In this document: positions 9,031 to 18,102 of the stretch, in pieces
How positions within the stretch are numbered: position 1 is the stretch's first letter
How the letters are laid out: every line of letters starts with the position of its first letter
DNA from: CAVZTA01 sp963778025
GTDB lineage: Bacteria; Chloroflexota; Limnocylindria; Limnocylindrales; CSP1-4
Assembly (NCBI GenBank): GCA_963778025.1
Contig: CAVZTA010000001.1
Coordinates: 62,001 to 126,000, forward strand
Length of the DNA stretch: 64,000 nt
Direction: 5' to 3'
Made by a program: the position numbers and the translations under genes
Notes under the pieces: model-generated
The model's input: only the letters and a program-made list of their open reading frames with translations
The model's database searches: none
Told to the model about the DNA's origin: nothing

Positions 9031-9679
9031 GTGGGAGGGCACGCCACCCACCTTCGCCTGGCCGTGTTCCGCCCGTCAGCGGCAGGCTCGGCCGTCGACG
9101 CCGTCCTCCGCGACGACGTGCTTCCGCAGCTCTGCCGGACCCCCGGCATCGCGGACGTCTACGCGGGCCGCCTCGGCGAGGACGCCACCGATCGGGTCGT
9201 CGCCTCGGTGTGGATCGGACCGGCGCTGACGCTGCCCGACAGCCGGCTGGAGGAGCGGCTCCTGGTCGACGTCCTGCCGTCCACGAACGGCGCCGCCGAC
9301 GGCGTCGCGACGGAGACGTTGCCACTCGATGTCGCCGCGCGCTTCGACCGTCCCGAGCCGGCCGGCATCCTGCGCATCTTCCGGGGTGCGGTGAAGGGCG
9401 ACGATCTCGACGCGTACATCGCCGAGGCGCAGGGCGGGATGCTCCAGGACGCGGAGGTCAACGCCGGGCTGATCGCGTTCTACCTGGGTCGGACCGGCGA
9501 CGATTCGTTCCTCACGGTCTCGGCGTGGACCGGCTGGGATGCGATCGAACGGGCGACCGGCGGCAACATCCGCGATCCGTTCGCCACGCGGAACTCGTCG
9601 CGGCTGGCGACGTTCAGCATCCGCCACTTCGAGATCGTGCCGGACCTCGAGCGGCCCGCCCGGCCGCGTGGGCGACTGA
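9031..9679 (+). CDS. Conserved hypothetical protein, two ferredoxin-like halves
   Basis: A protein of about 215 residues beginning with GTG at 9031, not assignable to a named function. It appears to have two similar halves: the N-terminal half contains VLPQLCRTPGIADVYAGR and the C-terminal half contains VNAGLIAFYLGRTGDD and FLTVSAWTGWDAIERAT. This pattern resembles dimeric alpha-beta barrel (ABM-like) proteins. Near 9660 one extra base is inferred, because the corrected frame then ends at the TGA at 9677-9679. It is divergent from the FAD oxidase gene. No signal peptide or membrane segment is seen. Confidence 0.55.
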
Positions 9680-9701
9680 ACGAGCGCGTCGTCAGTCGTC
9701 G

Positions 9702-9821
9702 TCAGTCCTGCATCCGCGCGAGCTTCGCGATCAGCAGGCCGGGGATCAGGGCGAAGACGAGGATCGGCAGGGTCACCGCCGTGAGGGCGAGGGCGAGGAG
9801 CGCGACGATGCTGGCGTCCAT
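9702..9821 (-). CDS. Small single-span membrane protein
   Basis: A 39-residue open frame that is almost entirely hydrophobic (MDASIVALLALALTAV then LPILVFALIPGLLIAK) with a short charged tail LARMQD. A GGAG sequence sits seven bases before the ATG. It is convergent with the gene ending at 9679. Codon use and the good ribosome binding site support translation. Function is unknown. Confidence 0.5.
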   Translation of the reverse strand: MDASIVALLALALTAVTLPILVFALIPGLLIAKLARMQD

Positions 9822-9968
9822 CCGGGATCTCCGCGAAGGGCGCCCTGGTGGCGCCGGTGCAGCGAGGATGACGGCGCACCCGCGTGGCGGACCGCGGACG
9901 GGTGTCCTCGGACGGGATGGACGCTCGACGATGCCGATGCCGATGCCGATGCGGTCGCGTGGCCGCGG

Positions 9969-10970
9969 CTACGGGGCGTATGGGACCCAGCGGCTCCACG
10001 CGCCCGCGCGCCCGCGCGAATCGACGATCCGGACACGAAGCTCGTTGGTCGCCCAGTTCGCCCACCAGACGCGGACCGAGCGGGTGCGCTGGTACGTGTC
10101 GGCCCACGCCCAATGGCCGCCGTTCACTCGGCGCTGGACCTGGTAGTAGCGCACGGTCCCGCCGGTGCTCGGTGCCAGGTAGCGGGACCAGTACTCGATC
10201 ACGTAGCGGCTCTTCGGCTTGGGCAGACTCGGCGCCACGCTGGCGCTCGGGTGACGGCGACGGGCTGGGTGTGGGATCCGGGCTCGGGGTGGGCTCGGTG
10301 GTCGGCGTCGGCTCCGGCGTCGCCGTGGGCGAGGGCACGGGCGAGGGCGCGGCGTGGCCGTCGGGGTCGGCGACGGTGACGGTGACGGCGAAGGGGACGG
10401 GGTGGCCGTCGGCGCCGGCGTCGGGGTCGGCGTGGGTGTCGGTGCGGGACCGCTGCCCGCGACCTCGTCGACCCAGACCGCCGTCCAATACCGGCGTCCG
10501 TTCGTGGAGTCGACCGCGACCCCCACGCCCACGTGCGTGTAGTTCGCGTTCGTGATGATCGCGTAGTGACCCGAGGAGTTCACCCACTGCGTGTTGCCGT
10601 GCGTCGCCGAGGCGCCGAGATCGGTGTCGAAGTTGTAGGCGATGATCTCGCCCGCCAGGTACCACGTGATGCCGGCGGCGCGGATCTGGTCGATGTAGCT
10701 CAGGCTGCCCGCGGGCGGGTCGTGGCTGAAGTAGTGCTTCGTGGCCATGTCGTTCGAGCGAGCGCGCGCGATCGTCATCAGCCGGGTATCGACCTGGACG
10801 GGCGCCAGCCCGACATCCGTCCGGTCGCCGTTGAGCAGCGCGACCATCGCGGCTTCGGCGGCATCCTGCGACGTCGCGGCGCGGACGGGTGCCGCGGCGG
10901 GCAGCCCGACGGCGATGGCCACGACCAGCGCGGCGAGCACGACGAGCGGGCGATGTCCGGGACGCGGCAT
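9969..10970 (-). CDS. Secreted CAP/SCP-domain protein with proline-rich linker
   Basis: A secreted protein of about 333 residues. The ATG at 10970 gives a signal peptide ending near APVRA-A. Residues 35-165 form a CAP (SCP/PR1) domain with NDMATKHYFSHDPP, LAGEIIAYNFD and HYAIITNANYTHVGVGV. A long Pro/Thr/Ser repeat linker follows, then a C-terminal domain rich in W, R and Y (SRYVIEYWSRYLAP onward) that may bind a surface polymer. The frame leaves and re-enters within the linker (near 10350 and 10250), so about 30 residues of linker are probably mistranslated because of two indels. CAP proteins are extracellular; the activity here is unknown. Confidence 0.8.
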   Translation of the reverse strand: MPRPGHRPLVVLAALVVAIAVGLPAAAPVRAATSQDAAEAAMVALLNGDRTDVGLAPVQVDTRLMTIARARSNDMATKHYFSHDPPAGSLSYIDQIRAAGITWYLAGEIIAYNFDTDLGASATHGNTQWVNSSGHYAIITNANYTHVGVGVAVDSTNGRRYWTAVWVDEVAGSGPAPTPTPTPTPAPTATPSPSPSPSPSPTPTATPRPRPCPRPRRRRSRRRPPSPPRARIPHPARRRHPSASVAPSLPKPKSRYVIEYWSRYLAPSTGGTVRYYQVQRRVNGGHWAWADTYQRTRSVRVWWANWATNELRVRIVDSRGRAGAWSRWVPYAP

Positions 10971-11235
10971 CAGGCGACGGGACCTCCTCGTGGGATGCCG
11001 CGAGCGTCGCGCAGGGGCCCGCCGCGAGCCATCGCGAAGTGGTCCCGGTGGGCGCGGGTCCGATGGAGCCAGGACCGGGTGCGGCCGCGCACCACGCCGC
11101 CGGCGGCACTTCGAGCGCTGATCTCGCCGGTCGCCCGTAGGGGGGTCTACCGGGTGGACACCGCCCACGTGCGGCGGTCAGCATCGCGACGCCGGGTCGC
11201 TCGACGACGCACGCGACGCCGGTGCTGGAGGGTGC

Positions 11236-12835
11236 ATGGCGGAGGTGGTCGCGGAGAGTCCGCAGGAATCCACGAAGACGGACGGGCGCCTCGCGATCCT
11301 GCTCGCGATGGCGATGTTCGTCCTCGTGGTCGACACGTCGATCATGAACGTGTCGATCTCGGCCGTCGTCCAGGACATCGGCACGACGGTCAGCGGCATC
11401 CAGTCGGCGATCGCGCTCGAGGCGCTCGTCTCGGCCGCGTTCATCCTCCTCGGCAGCAAGACCGCCGACCTCATCGGCCGCAAGCGGGCGTACACGCTGG
11501 GGCTCCTCGCCTACGCGGTCGGTGCGTTGGCCATGACGCTGACCCAGTCCCTCCTGCCGATCATCATCTTCTGGGCGATCATCGGCGGACTCGGCGCGTC
11601 CCTGCTCCTGCCCTCGATGCAGTCGCTCATCCACGGCAACTTCGAGGGCGACGCGCAGCGGCGCGTCTACGCGACGGTCGGCGCGTCCGCCGCGATCGCC
11701 GCCGCCGTGGGCCCGCTCGTCGGGGGCTTCATCACGACGTTCCTGTCGTGGCGGATCGCGTTCCTCGGCGAGGCCGTGATCATCGGTGTCGTCCTCGCCG
11801 GACTGGGGCTCGTGAAGGACGTCGCGTACACCGGCGACCGCAAGATCGACCTCGTCGGCGGCGTGCTGTCCATCCTCGGGATGGGCGGTCTCGTCCTCGG
11901 CATCCTCGCCTGGCAGGAGGGCGCCGAGGCGGTCCTGCTGCTGCTCGCCATCGGCGTCGTGGGGCTGGCGGCGTTCGCCTGGTGGATCGTCCGCCAGAAG
12001 CGCATCGGGCAAGACCGCCCTGATCGATCCCGACCTGTTCCGATCGCTCCTGTTCCGCTACGGCATCACGGGGCAGCTGCTCCAGCAGGTCGCCCTCGGC
12101 GGGACGATGATCGTGCTGCCGATCTACCTGCAGATGGTCTTCGGCTACAACGCGCTGCAGGCCGGCCTCTCGATCGCGCCGCTGTCCCTGAGCATGTTCT
12201 TCATCGCGCTCCTCGCCGGGCGTCGGGCCGGAGGCCGGCGTCCGGGCGGCATCATCCGGGCCGGATTCCTGTTGCTGGCGGTCGGCTTGGCGATCCTCGT
12301 GCCGATCGTGCCGCGCGCCGACTCCGGGATCTGGCTGACCGTGCCGCTGATCATCGCGGGCTGCGGCCTGGGGCTGCTCGTCTCGCAGCTCAACAACTAC
12401 ACGCTCTCGCCCATCACCGAGGAGCGCGTCAGCGAGGCGGCCGGGGTGAACTCGGCGGCGGGCTCGTTCGGGCTGTCGTTCGGGCTCGCGTTCGCGGGCG
12501 CGATCATGCTCGCGTCGCTGGCCAGCCTGTTCGTCGCCGACACGAACGCGAGCACCGTCCTGTCCGCCGATCAGAAGACGCAGGTCTCCGCAGTCCTCGA
12601 GGAGGACGCCCAGATCATGAGCGACGCGCAGCTGCAGGCGCTGCTCGCCGACGAGTCGCCGGAGGTCCAGGCCGACATCCTGCTGATCAACGACGAGGCT
12701 CGTCAGCAGGCGCTCCAGATCGCGCTGCTCGTGCCGCTGTTCGCCGCGCTGCTCGGCTTCGCGAACTCGTTCCGGATGCTCCGGCAGCCCGACCCCGAGC
12801 CATCGGCCGCGGCGGAGATGATGCTCGGCGGCTGA
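11236..12835 (+). CDS. MFS drug/proton antiporter (DHA2-like), frameshifted
   Basis: A 14-helix-type MFS exporter of about 532 residues. The N-terminal half has VVDTSIMNVSISAVVQDIG and SKTADLIGRKRAYTLG, the motifs of the DHA2 (EmrB/QacA) group. The C-terminal half (from about 12005) contains SPITEERVSEAAGVNSAAGS and a long extracytoplasmic loop near residues 430-470. The two halves lie in different frames; dropping one G from ATCGGGCAAG near 12007 joins them. Such pumps export amphipathic drugs. There is no adjacent TetR-type regulator. Confidence 0.85.
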
Positions 12836-12932
12836 CACGGACCTGGTCGCCGGGCGGCGACGGCCTTCGGGATGCGCTCGATCCACGGCAGCGAGGGGAC
12901 GGCTGATGGCCCGGGCGACCCCGCCGTGAGGG

Positions 12933-13031
12933 CTTGACAAGGAGCCATCTGTCAAGAGGTGCGCGCGATTTGTCAAGGGCTGGGGGCGGGCATAGACTCC
13001 CGCCCTTGCCATCTGTCAAGACTTGACAGAT
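12933..13031. promoter_or_regulatory. dnaG promoter with five CTTGACA/TGTCAAG elements
   Basis: Five copies of CTTGACA or its complement lie within 99 bases, at 12933, 12950, 12971, 13014 and 13022. The last two form a perfect 21-base palindrome (ATCTGTCAAG, A, CTTGACAGAT; 13011-13031). The first two are inverted with a 10-base spacer. A likely promoter is TTGTCA (12970-12975), 17 bases, TAGACT (12993-12998), which puts the perfect palindrome just after the expected transcription start. It could be an operator or an early hairpin. Confidence 0.6.
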
Positions 13032-13110
13032 GCCCTCGTCGCCCCGTCCCGCGAGGGTCAGGGCAGCCGCATGGGCCGCGCCCGCACCGCGGTCCAGGGA
13101 AGGGGACAGG

Positions 13111-15102
13111 GTGGCGGTCGGCATCACGGCCGAGATCAAGAGCCGGCTCCCGGTGGCGGACGTGGTGGGCGAGACCGTCCAGCTGCGCAAGGCCGGCACG
13201 ACCCTGAAGGGCCTCTGCCCGTTCCACGGCGAGAAGACCCCGTCGTTCGTCGTCACGCCAGCCCGCGACACCTGGCATTGCTTCGGCTGTGGCAAGGGTG
13301 GCGACGTGTTCGCGTTCGTGATGGAGCGCGACGGCCTCGGCTTCCCGGAGGCGCGCCGCCTGCTGGCCGCCCGGGCCGGCGTCGAGCTCGACGACAAGGT
13401 CAGCCGCGAGGACGCGCGCCGTGCCCGTCTCCATGCCGTGGTCGAAGCCGCCGTCGCCTTCTACCACGCGGTGCTGATGAGCTCGAAGGCGGGCGAGCGC
13501 GGCCTGACCTACCTCCGCGAACGTGGCTTCACCGACGACACGATCGTGAAGCACCAGCTGGGCTGGGCGCCCGCGGGCTGGGACCAGCTCGTGACGAAGC
13601 TCGGCCAGCGGCGCGACATCAGCCCGGGCGAGCTCATCGAGGTCGGCCTGGCTCGACCACGCCAGCGTGGCAGCGGCGCCTACGATTTCTTCCGCGAACG
13701 GGTCCTGTTCCCCATCCGCGACGCGAACGGCCATGCCATCGGCCTCGGGGGGCGGGTGCTGCCGGATGCCGCGGCCGAAGGGGCGGGCCCGAAGTACCTG
13801 CATACCGGTGCCACGCCGCTGTTCGACAAGAGCCGGACGCTGTATCTCGTCGACCGCGCCAAGAGCGCCATCCGCAAGAGCGGCCAGGCGGTCATCGTCG
13901 AGGGCTACACCGACGCGCTGATGGCCCACCAGGCGGGCTTCGAGAACGTCGTCGCATCCCTGGGCACGGCGCTCACGCCGGGCCAGGTCGCGCTGCTCAT
14001 CCGGTATGGCAAGGCGCGTGGCGACGGCCGCGGCGAGCTGTCGATCGCGCTCGCCTACGACGTGGACGCGGCCGGCGAGAAGGCGGGCACGCTGGGCGCG
14101 GCGAGCCTGGAAGCGCTCATCCGGCAGCTCGCGCGCGACGATGCCGGGGTGGAGCTGGACGACGTCCGGGTCGTCCGCCTGCCCGAGGGCAAGGATCCCG
14201 ACGAGGTGCTGCGCGAGACCCCGGCTGCCTGGGGCGATGCCATCCGCGACGCACGGCCGATCGTCGATCACCTCATCGATACGTACGCGCGCGTGCACGA
14301 TCTGCGAACGCCCGGGGGCCGTGCGCGGTTCGTCGAGGCCGTCCTGCCGACCATCCGTCACCTGCCGAACCCGGTCCTCCGCGACGCGTACCTCGGGCGG
14401 CTGCGCCAGGTCTCCGGGGTGGAGGAGTCGACCCTCCGCGAAGCCGCCCGCCAGCAGGCGGCGAAGGAGGCGGCCGATCCGCGTCAGAACGGCCAGAACG
14501 GCCACAACGGCTCGGACGGCGCCAACCGGTTGAGCGTCGAGGCCATCCTCGCCTCGCCCGACACGCTCCGCGTCGCGGACATCCTGCGGACGATCACCCG
14601 CTCCGAGGCGGAGCTCCTCACGCTCACGCTGCTGCGCGACGACGCGCACGACCGGATCCTCGACGACATCGGACCCGACCGCCTGCCCACCCAGCTCGCC
14701 CGCGAGCTGTTCCGCGCGGTCGTCCTGGCCCGGGCGCGCGATGAGCACGGCGTCCGGCCGCGGTTCGATGTCACCGCACTGCTCGTCGCGCTGGACCCCG
14801 AGATCCGCGCGCTCGCCGAGGCCGTCCTCAAGGCCGCCGACGCGGAGCGCTACCGCCGGCTGTCCGATCGCGACCTCGCGATCGCCATCTCGCAGGTCGT
14901 CCTCGAGCTGGAGGAGCACGACCTCGACGAACGGAGCCAGTTCAACCAACACGAGCTCGCCGAGGCGGAACGGGGTGGCGACCGGCCGTCCGTCGACCGC
15001 CTGCTGCGCGAGCGCCTCCTCCTCAACGAACAGCGGCGCTCGCTCGACCGACGCCGTGACGAGACCCGCCTCCTCGCCAAGCCCGCCGTCGCGGGCCGCT
15101 GA
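13111..15102 (+). CDS. dnaG: DNA primase
   Basis: The replicative primase, which makes RNA primers for the replisome at DnaB helicase. GTG at 13111 is preferred because AGGGGA lies just upstream and the protein then starts at the conserved ITAEIKSRLPVADVVGETVQL. That leaves 663 residues; the ATG at 13030 falls inside the palindrome. The zinc-finger domain has CPFHGEKTPSF and HCFGCGKGGDVF. The TOPRIM core has VIVEGYTDALMAHQAG and the metal-binding AYDVDAAGEKA. The C-terminal helicase-binding region is less conserved. It is followed after 67 bases by the principal sigma factor gene, a common macromolecular-synthesis arrangement. The frame is intact. Confidence 0.95.
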   Translation: MAVGITAEIKSRLPVADVVGETVQLRKAGTTLKGLCPFHGEKTPSFVVTPARDTWHCFGCGKGGDVFAFVMERDGLGFPEARRLLAARAGVELDDKVSREDARRARLHAVVEAAVAFYHAVLMSSKAGERGLTYLRERGFTDDTIVKHQLGWAPAGWDQLVTKLGQRRDISPGELIEVGLARPRQRGSGAYDFFRERVLFPIRDANGHAIGLGGRVLPDAAAEGAGPKYLHTGATPLFDKSRTLYLVDRAKSAIRKSGQAVIVEGYTDALMAHQAGFENVVASLGTALTPGQVALLIRYGKARGDGRGELSIALAYDVDAAGEKAGTLGAASLEALIRQLARDDAGVELDDVRVVRLPEGKDPDEVLRETPAAWGDAIRDARPIVDHLIDTYARVHDLRTPGGRARFVEAVLPTIRHLPNPVLRDAYLGRLRQVSGVEESTLREAARQQAAKEAADPRQNGQNGHNGSDGANRLSVEAILASPDTLRVADILRTITRSEAELLTLTLLRDDAHDRILDDIGPDRLPTQLARELFRAVVLARARDEHGVRPRFDVTALLVALDPEIRALAEAVLKAADAERYRRLSDRDLAIAISQVVLELEEHDLDERSQFNQHELAEAERGGDRPSVDRLLRERLLLNEQRRSLDRRRDETRLLAKPAVAGR

Positions 15103-15169
15103 CGAGCCACCGTCCACCCCACCCACTCACCGACCGCCCCGTCACCAGGCATCGCGGAGGGCACCATCC

Positions 15170-16930
15170 ATGGCCGATCCCCTCGACAAGCAGCTCGTCG
15201 AAGCCGTGCTGTCGTCGCGTCCCCGCCGCACCCGCCGCGAGCTGGAGGAGGCGAAGCTTGCCTCGATGCGTCCGTCGCGCCTGACGGGTGCCGCCCGTCC
15301 ACCGGAAGCGGACGTCGAGGACGAGGACGACGAGGATGAGGACGATTTCGACGCGGAGCTGACGCCCGACGCGGCCGCCGCTGCCGCCGCGGCGAGCGCT
15401 GCCGGTGACGACGTGGGCGTGGAGGTCGTGGAGGAGGGGGCCGAAGCCGTCGCCGCCGTGCCCACGGATGCCCCCGAGAAGTTGAGCGCGGCCGAGGTCG
15501 AAGAGCCGACCCGGGAGGAGCTGGAAGCCCTCTCGGCCGACATGATCGGCATCGACGACCCGGTCCGGATGTACCTCAAGGAGATCGGCAAGGTCGCCCT
15601 GCTGACCGCCGAGGAGGAGGTCGTCCTGGCCAAGGCCATCGAGCTCGGCGAGCAGATGGTCGAGGAGCCGTGGAAGGCCGTCGTCTCGCTCCACGAGTGG
15701 ACGCTGCACGACACCGAGCGCAAGACCCGCACGCAGAAGCGCCAGCACCAGCTGCCGTTGGGCCCCGAGATGCATCGCATGGTCCGCGACGCCATCGAGT
15801 GGCCCGAGAACCGCGAGCTGCTCGTCGAGCCGCCCGACTTCCACCTCGTCAAGGCCGCCAAGGACGCGCAGTCCGACGGCACGAAGGAGCTGCTCAAGCA
15901 GGCGAAGAAGCTGCTCCTGGCGTACGGCGAGGCACGGGACCCCGACACGTTCGTGACGCTCCTCGACTGGGCGTATCTGGCGGTCCACAACGGCGACCTG
16001 GACTCGCGCGACAACCCCGGGCTGTGGGCGATCTACGACTGGACGCGCACATCGGTCGCGTTCCCCGCCCTCCAGCGCTGGATCGAAGCGGAGCACGACA
16101 CCGACCTCCTGCGGCGCATGGGCTGGGACCCGTCCGTCCCGCAGAACACGAAGATGCGCGACCGCAAGGGCGAGATCGTGCGCATCGGCCGGGACGCGCG
16201 CGAGCAGCTGACGTCGGCCAACCTGCGCCTGGTCGTGTCGATCGCGAAGAAGTACATCGGCCGCGGGATGTCGTTCCTGGACCTCATCCAGGAGGGCAAC
16301 ATCGGGCTCATCCGGGCGGTCGAGAAGTTCGACTACGAGAAGGGCTTCAAGTTCTCGACGTACGCCACGTGGTGGATCCGGCAGGCGATCACGCGCGCCA
16401 TCGCGGACCAGGCGCGGACGATCCGCATCCCGGTCCACATGGTCGAGACCATCAACCGCCTCATCCGCGTCTCGCGCCAGCTCCTCCAGACCCTCGGCCG
16501 CGAGCCCACGGTCGAGGAGATCGCCGCCGAGATGTCGAAGGGCCAGGAGGTGGTCGTCACCCCTGAGAAGGTCCGCGAGATCATCAAGGTCTCCCAGGAG
16601 CCGGTGTCGCTGGAGACGCCCATCGGCGAGGAGGAGGATTCGCACCTCGGCGACTTCATCGAGGATCGCGGTGCGCTCGCACCGGCCGAGGCGGCGTCGC
16701 ACCAGCTCCTCAAGGAGCAGGTGGAGGCGGTGCTCGATTCGCTGACGGGCCGCGAGCGACGGGTGCTCCAGCTGCGGTTCGGCCTCGAGGACGGGCGCGC
16801 CCGGACGCTCGAGGAGGTCGGCAAGGAGTTCAACGTCACCCGCGAGCGGATCCGCCAGATCGAGGCCAAGGCCCTGCGCAAGCTCCGCCACCCGAGCCGC
16901 AGCCGAAAGCTCAAGGACTACCTGGAGTAG
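15170..16930 (+). CDS. rpoD: Principal (group 1) RNA polymerase sigma factor
   Basis: A 586-residue housekeeping sigma factor. Region 1.2 (DPVRMYLKEIGKVALLTAEEE, two adjoining motifs near residue 127), regions 2.1-2.4 (IAKKYIGRGMSFLDLIQEGN and FSTYATWWIRQAI), region 3 and region 4 (TLEEVGKEFNVTRERIRQIE) are all intact. Two parts are unusual. The N-terminus has a strongly acidic Asp/Glu run and an Ala-rich stretch (about residues 45-110), with no clear region 1.1. About 150 extra residues separate regions 1.2 and 2.1. A GGAGG precedes the ATG. It follows dnaG and probably shares its transcript. Confidence 0.95.
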   Translation: MADPLDKQLVEAVLSSRPRRTRRELEEAKLASMRPSRLTGAARPPEADVEDEDDEDEDDFDAELTPDAAAAAAAASAAGDDVGVEVVEEGAEAVAAVPTDAPEKLSAAEVEEPTREELEALSADMIGIDDPVRMYLKEIGKVALLTAEEEVVLAKAIELGEQMVEEPWKAVVSLHEWTLHDTERKTRTQKRQHQLPLGPEMHRMVRDAIEWPENRELLVEPPDFHLVKAAKDAQSDGTKELLKQAKKLLLAYGEARDPDTFVTLLDWAYLAVHNGDLDSRDNPGLWAIYDWTRTSVAFPALQRWIEAEHDTDLLRRMGWDPSVPQNTKMRDRKGEIVRIGRDAREQLTSANLRLVVSIAKKYIGRGMSFLDLIQEGNIGLIRAVEKFDYEKGFKFSTYATWWIRQAITRAIADQARTIRIPVHMVETINRLIRVSRQLLQTLGREPTVEEIAAEMSKGQEVVVTPEKVREIIKVSQEPVSLETPIGEEEDSHLGDFIEDRGALAPAEAASHQLLKEQVEAVLDSLTGRERRVLQLRFGLEDGRARTLEEVGKEFNVTRERIRQIEAKALRKLRHPSRSRKLKDYLE

Positions 16931-17020
16931 ATCCCCGCCCGGCCGGCCCGCCCGGCCCGCCCGGCCCCTGCCCGGCCCGCCCGGCCCCTATGCCCAGCCC
17001 CGGCCCCTATGCCCCGGCCC
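16931..17020. repeat. C-rich low-complexity tract after rpoD
   Basis: About 90 bases made of short variants of CCCGGCCCG and CCCGGCCCCTATG. No coding signal or T-rich terminator is visible. Strand composition is extremely C-biased on the plus strand, so a G-rich complement with several G runs exists on the minus strand. Confidence 0.7.
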
Positions 17021-17354
17021 TATGCAGATCCTGCATGTCGTGACCCTCGGGAGCACCTGACAGGTCGATCTCATGCACGCGCCGCATATCCGCGTCGAGC
17101 TCATGGACGAGCTGCATGGCTTCGACGCGTTGGTGTGCGCCGCCGGTCACAACAGTCACTTTCTGCATATCCGGCCACGGCGCTGCGCCCACCTGGCCCG
17201 TATGCAGTTCCTGCATGTCGTGACCCTCGGGAGCACCTGACAGGTCGATCCGATGCACGCGCCACATACCCGCGCCGCACTCATGAACGAGGTGCATACC
17301 TTCGACGAGTTCGGGTGCCCCGCCGGTCACAACAGTCACTTTCTGCATATCCGG
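17021..17354. repeat. Two-copy 180-bp tandem repeat with GCAT-type inverted words
   Basis: Two copies start at 17021 and 17201 with a period of exactly 180. They match over about 154 bases with roughly 16 substitutions and no indels; 26 bases between them are unrelated. Two blocks are identical: 17029-17070 and 17140-17174 with their partners 180 bases on. The divergent middle keeps repeated ATGCA/TGCAT words, for example ATGCAGATCCTGCAT. The minus strand is open across both copies (17348 to 17007, 113 residues, units of 60), with a recurring M-x-x-(V/L)-H pattern. Most differences change residues, so conservation at the DNA or RNA level fits better than a conserved protein. No family is recognised. 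Confidence 0.75.
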
Positions 17355-17388
17355 GCGGGACCGGAACGCGCGCCCGGGACCTGGGGCG

Positions 17389-18072
17389 CTACAGCAGGAT
17401 CAACGAGCTTCCGGCTGGTCGCTTTCCGGCTTCCAAGGCCTGGAGCGCTTCCCGCGCTGGCACCGGATACGCCTCGTGGATGGCCGGTCCGACCGCTCGT
17501 ACGAATGCGCGTCCGTGGCGGGTGTCGGCGATCAGCAGGATCACGGCCGGGACCTTCCCGTCGCGCATCTTGTCGTTGATCCGGCGGTCGAGCGCCTGCC
17601 AGTCGGTCGGGCGGGTCTCGGCCTCGGTGGGCATCGCCCAGCGGTCCGGTGCAGGCGACCAGATCACGGAGTCCCAGCCGCGCTGGTCACCCGGGCGCGG
17701 CAACGGCACCTCGGTGTCCCAGCGGAGCCGAGGGTGGAGCCGAGCCCGAAGCCGTGCCAGCAGCGCAGCGTGCGCGCGGTCCCGGAGCGGTGACCCGCCG
17801 GCGTACGACTTCACCGACAGATCGAGCCCGACAAGGGAGTGCAGCAGCACGGCTCGCTCCAGATCGACCGAGATGAGCCCGCGCTCATACCGGCTCACCT
17901 CCGACTGCGACATGCCGGCCGGGCGCCCCACGTCCGCCTGGCTCAGTCCCGCGGTCGAGTCGAGCCGCCCGGAAGTCATGACGGACGAGCGCGGCCACGT
18001 CCCGACCTCGCTCACGTCCCCGATCGACCGCGCCGCATCGCCCGCCCACGCCGCGAGCGTCGCACGGCGCAC
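17389..18072 (-). CDS. XRE-family transcriptional regulator
   Basis: A 227-residue protein with a helix-turn-helix near residues 35-65 (LSQADVGRPAGMSQSEVSRYERG, two adjoining motifs), followed by a C-terminal domain of about 150 residues. That domain has WDSVIWSPAPDRW, INDKMRDGKVPAVILLIADT and a hydrophobic end, and its role is not known. GTG at 18072 gives the usual 30-residue lead before the HTH. The gene is divergent from a small membrane protein 31 bases away. The 180-bp repeat lies 35 bases beyond its stop. The HTH makes DNA binding very likely; a target is not visible. Confidence 0.75.
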   Translation of the reverse strand: MRRATLAAWAGDAARSIGDVSEVGTWPRSSVMTSGRLDSTAGLSQADVGRPAGMSQSEVSRYERGLISVDLERAVLLHSLVGLDLSVKSYAGGSPLRDRAHAALLARLRARLHPRLRWDTEVPLPRPGDQRGWDSVIWSPAPDRWAMPTEAETRPTDWQALDRRINDKMRDGKVPAVILLIADTRHGRAFVRAVGPAIHEAYPVPAREALQALEAGKRPAGSSLILL

Positions 18073-18102
18073 GTAGCTGCCACTTACCGCTACCGTGCGG
18101 TC

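Noticed and set aside
10300..10450. Repeat array resembling CRISPR or a microsatellite
   Set aside because: It is the Pro/Thr/Ser codon repeat of the CAP-protein linker, with no spaced direct repeats.
9076..12012. 978-residue minus-strand open frame
   Set aside because: It runs antisense to the MFS gene and in the wrong frame of the CAP-domain gene. Only its Pro/Thr stretch matches the CAP linker, which reflects the indels there.
13030..13110. dnaG start at the ATG at 13030
   Set aside because: That ATG lies inside the palindrome and adds 27 non-conserved Ala/Arg/Pro residues. GTG at 13111 has a ribosome site and begins at conserved sequence.
17007..17348. A firm 113-residue protein-coding gene on the minus strand
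   Set aside because: The frame is open, but substitutions between the two repeat units mostly change residues and no good ribosome site precedes the ATG. It is described as a repeat instead.
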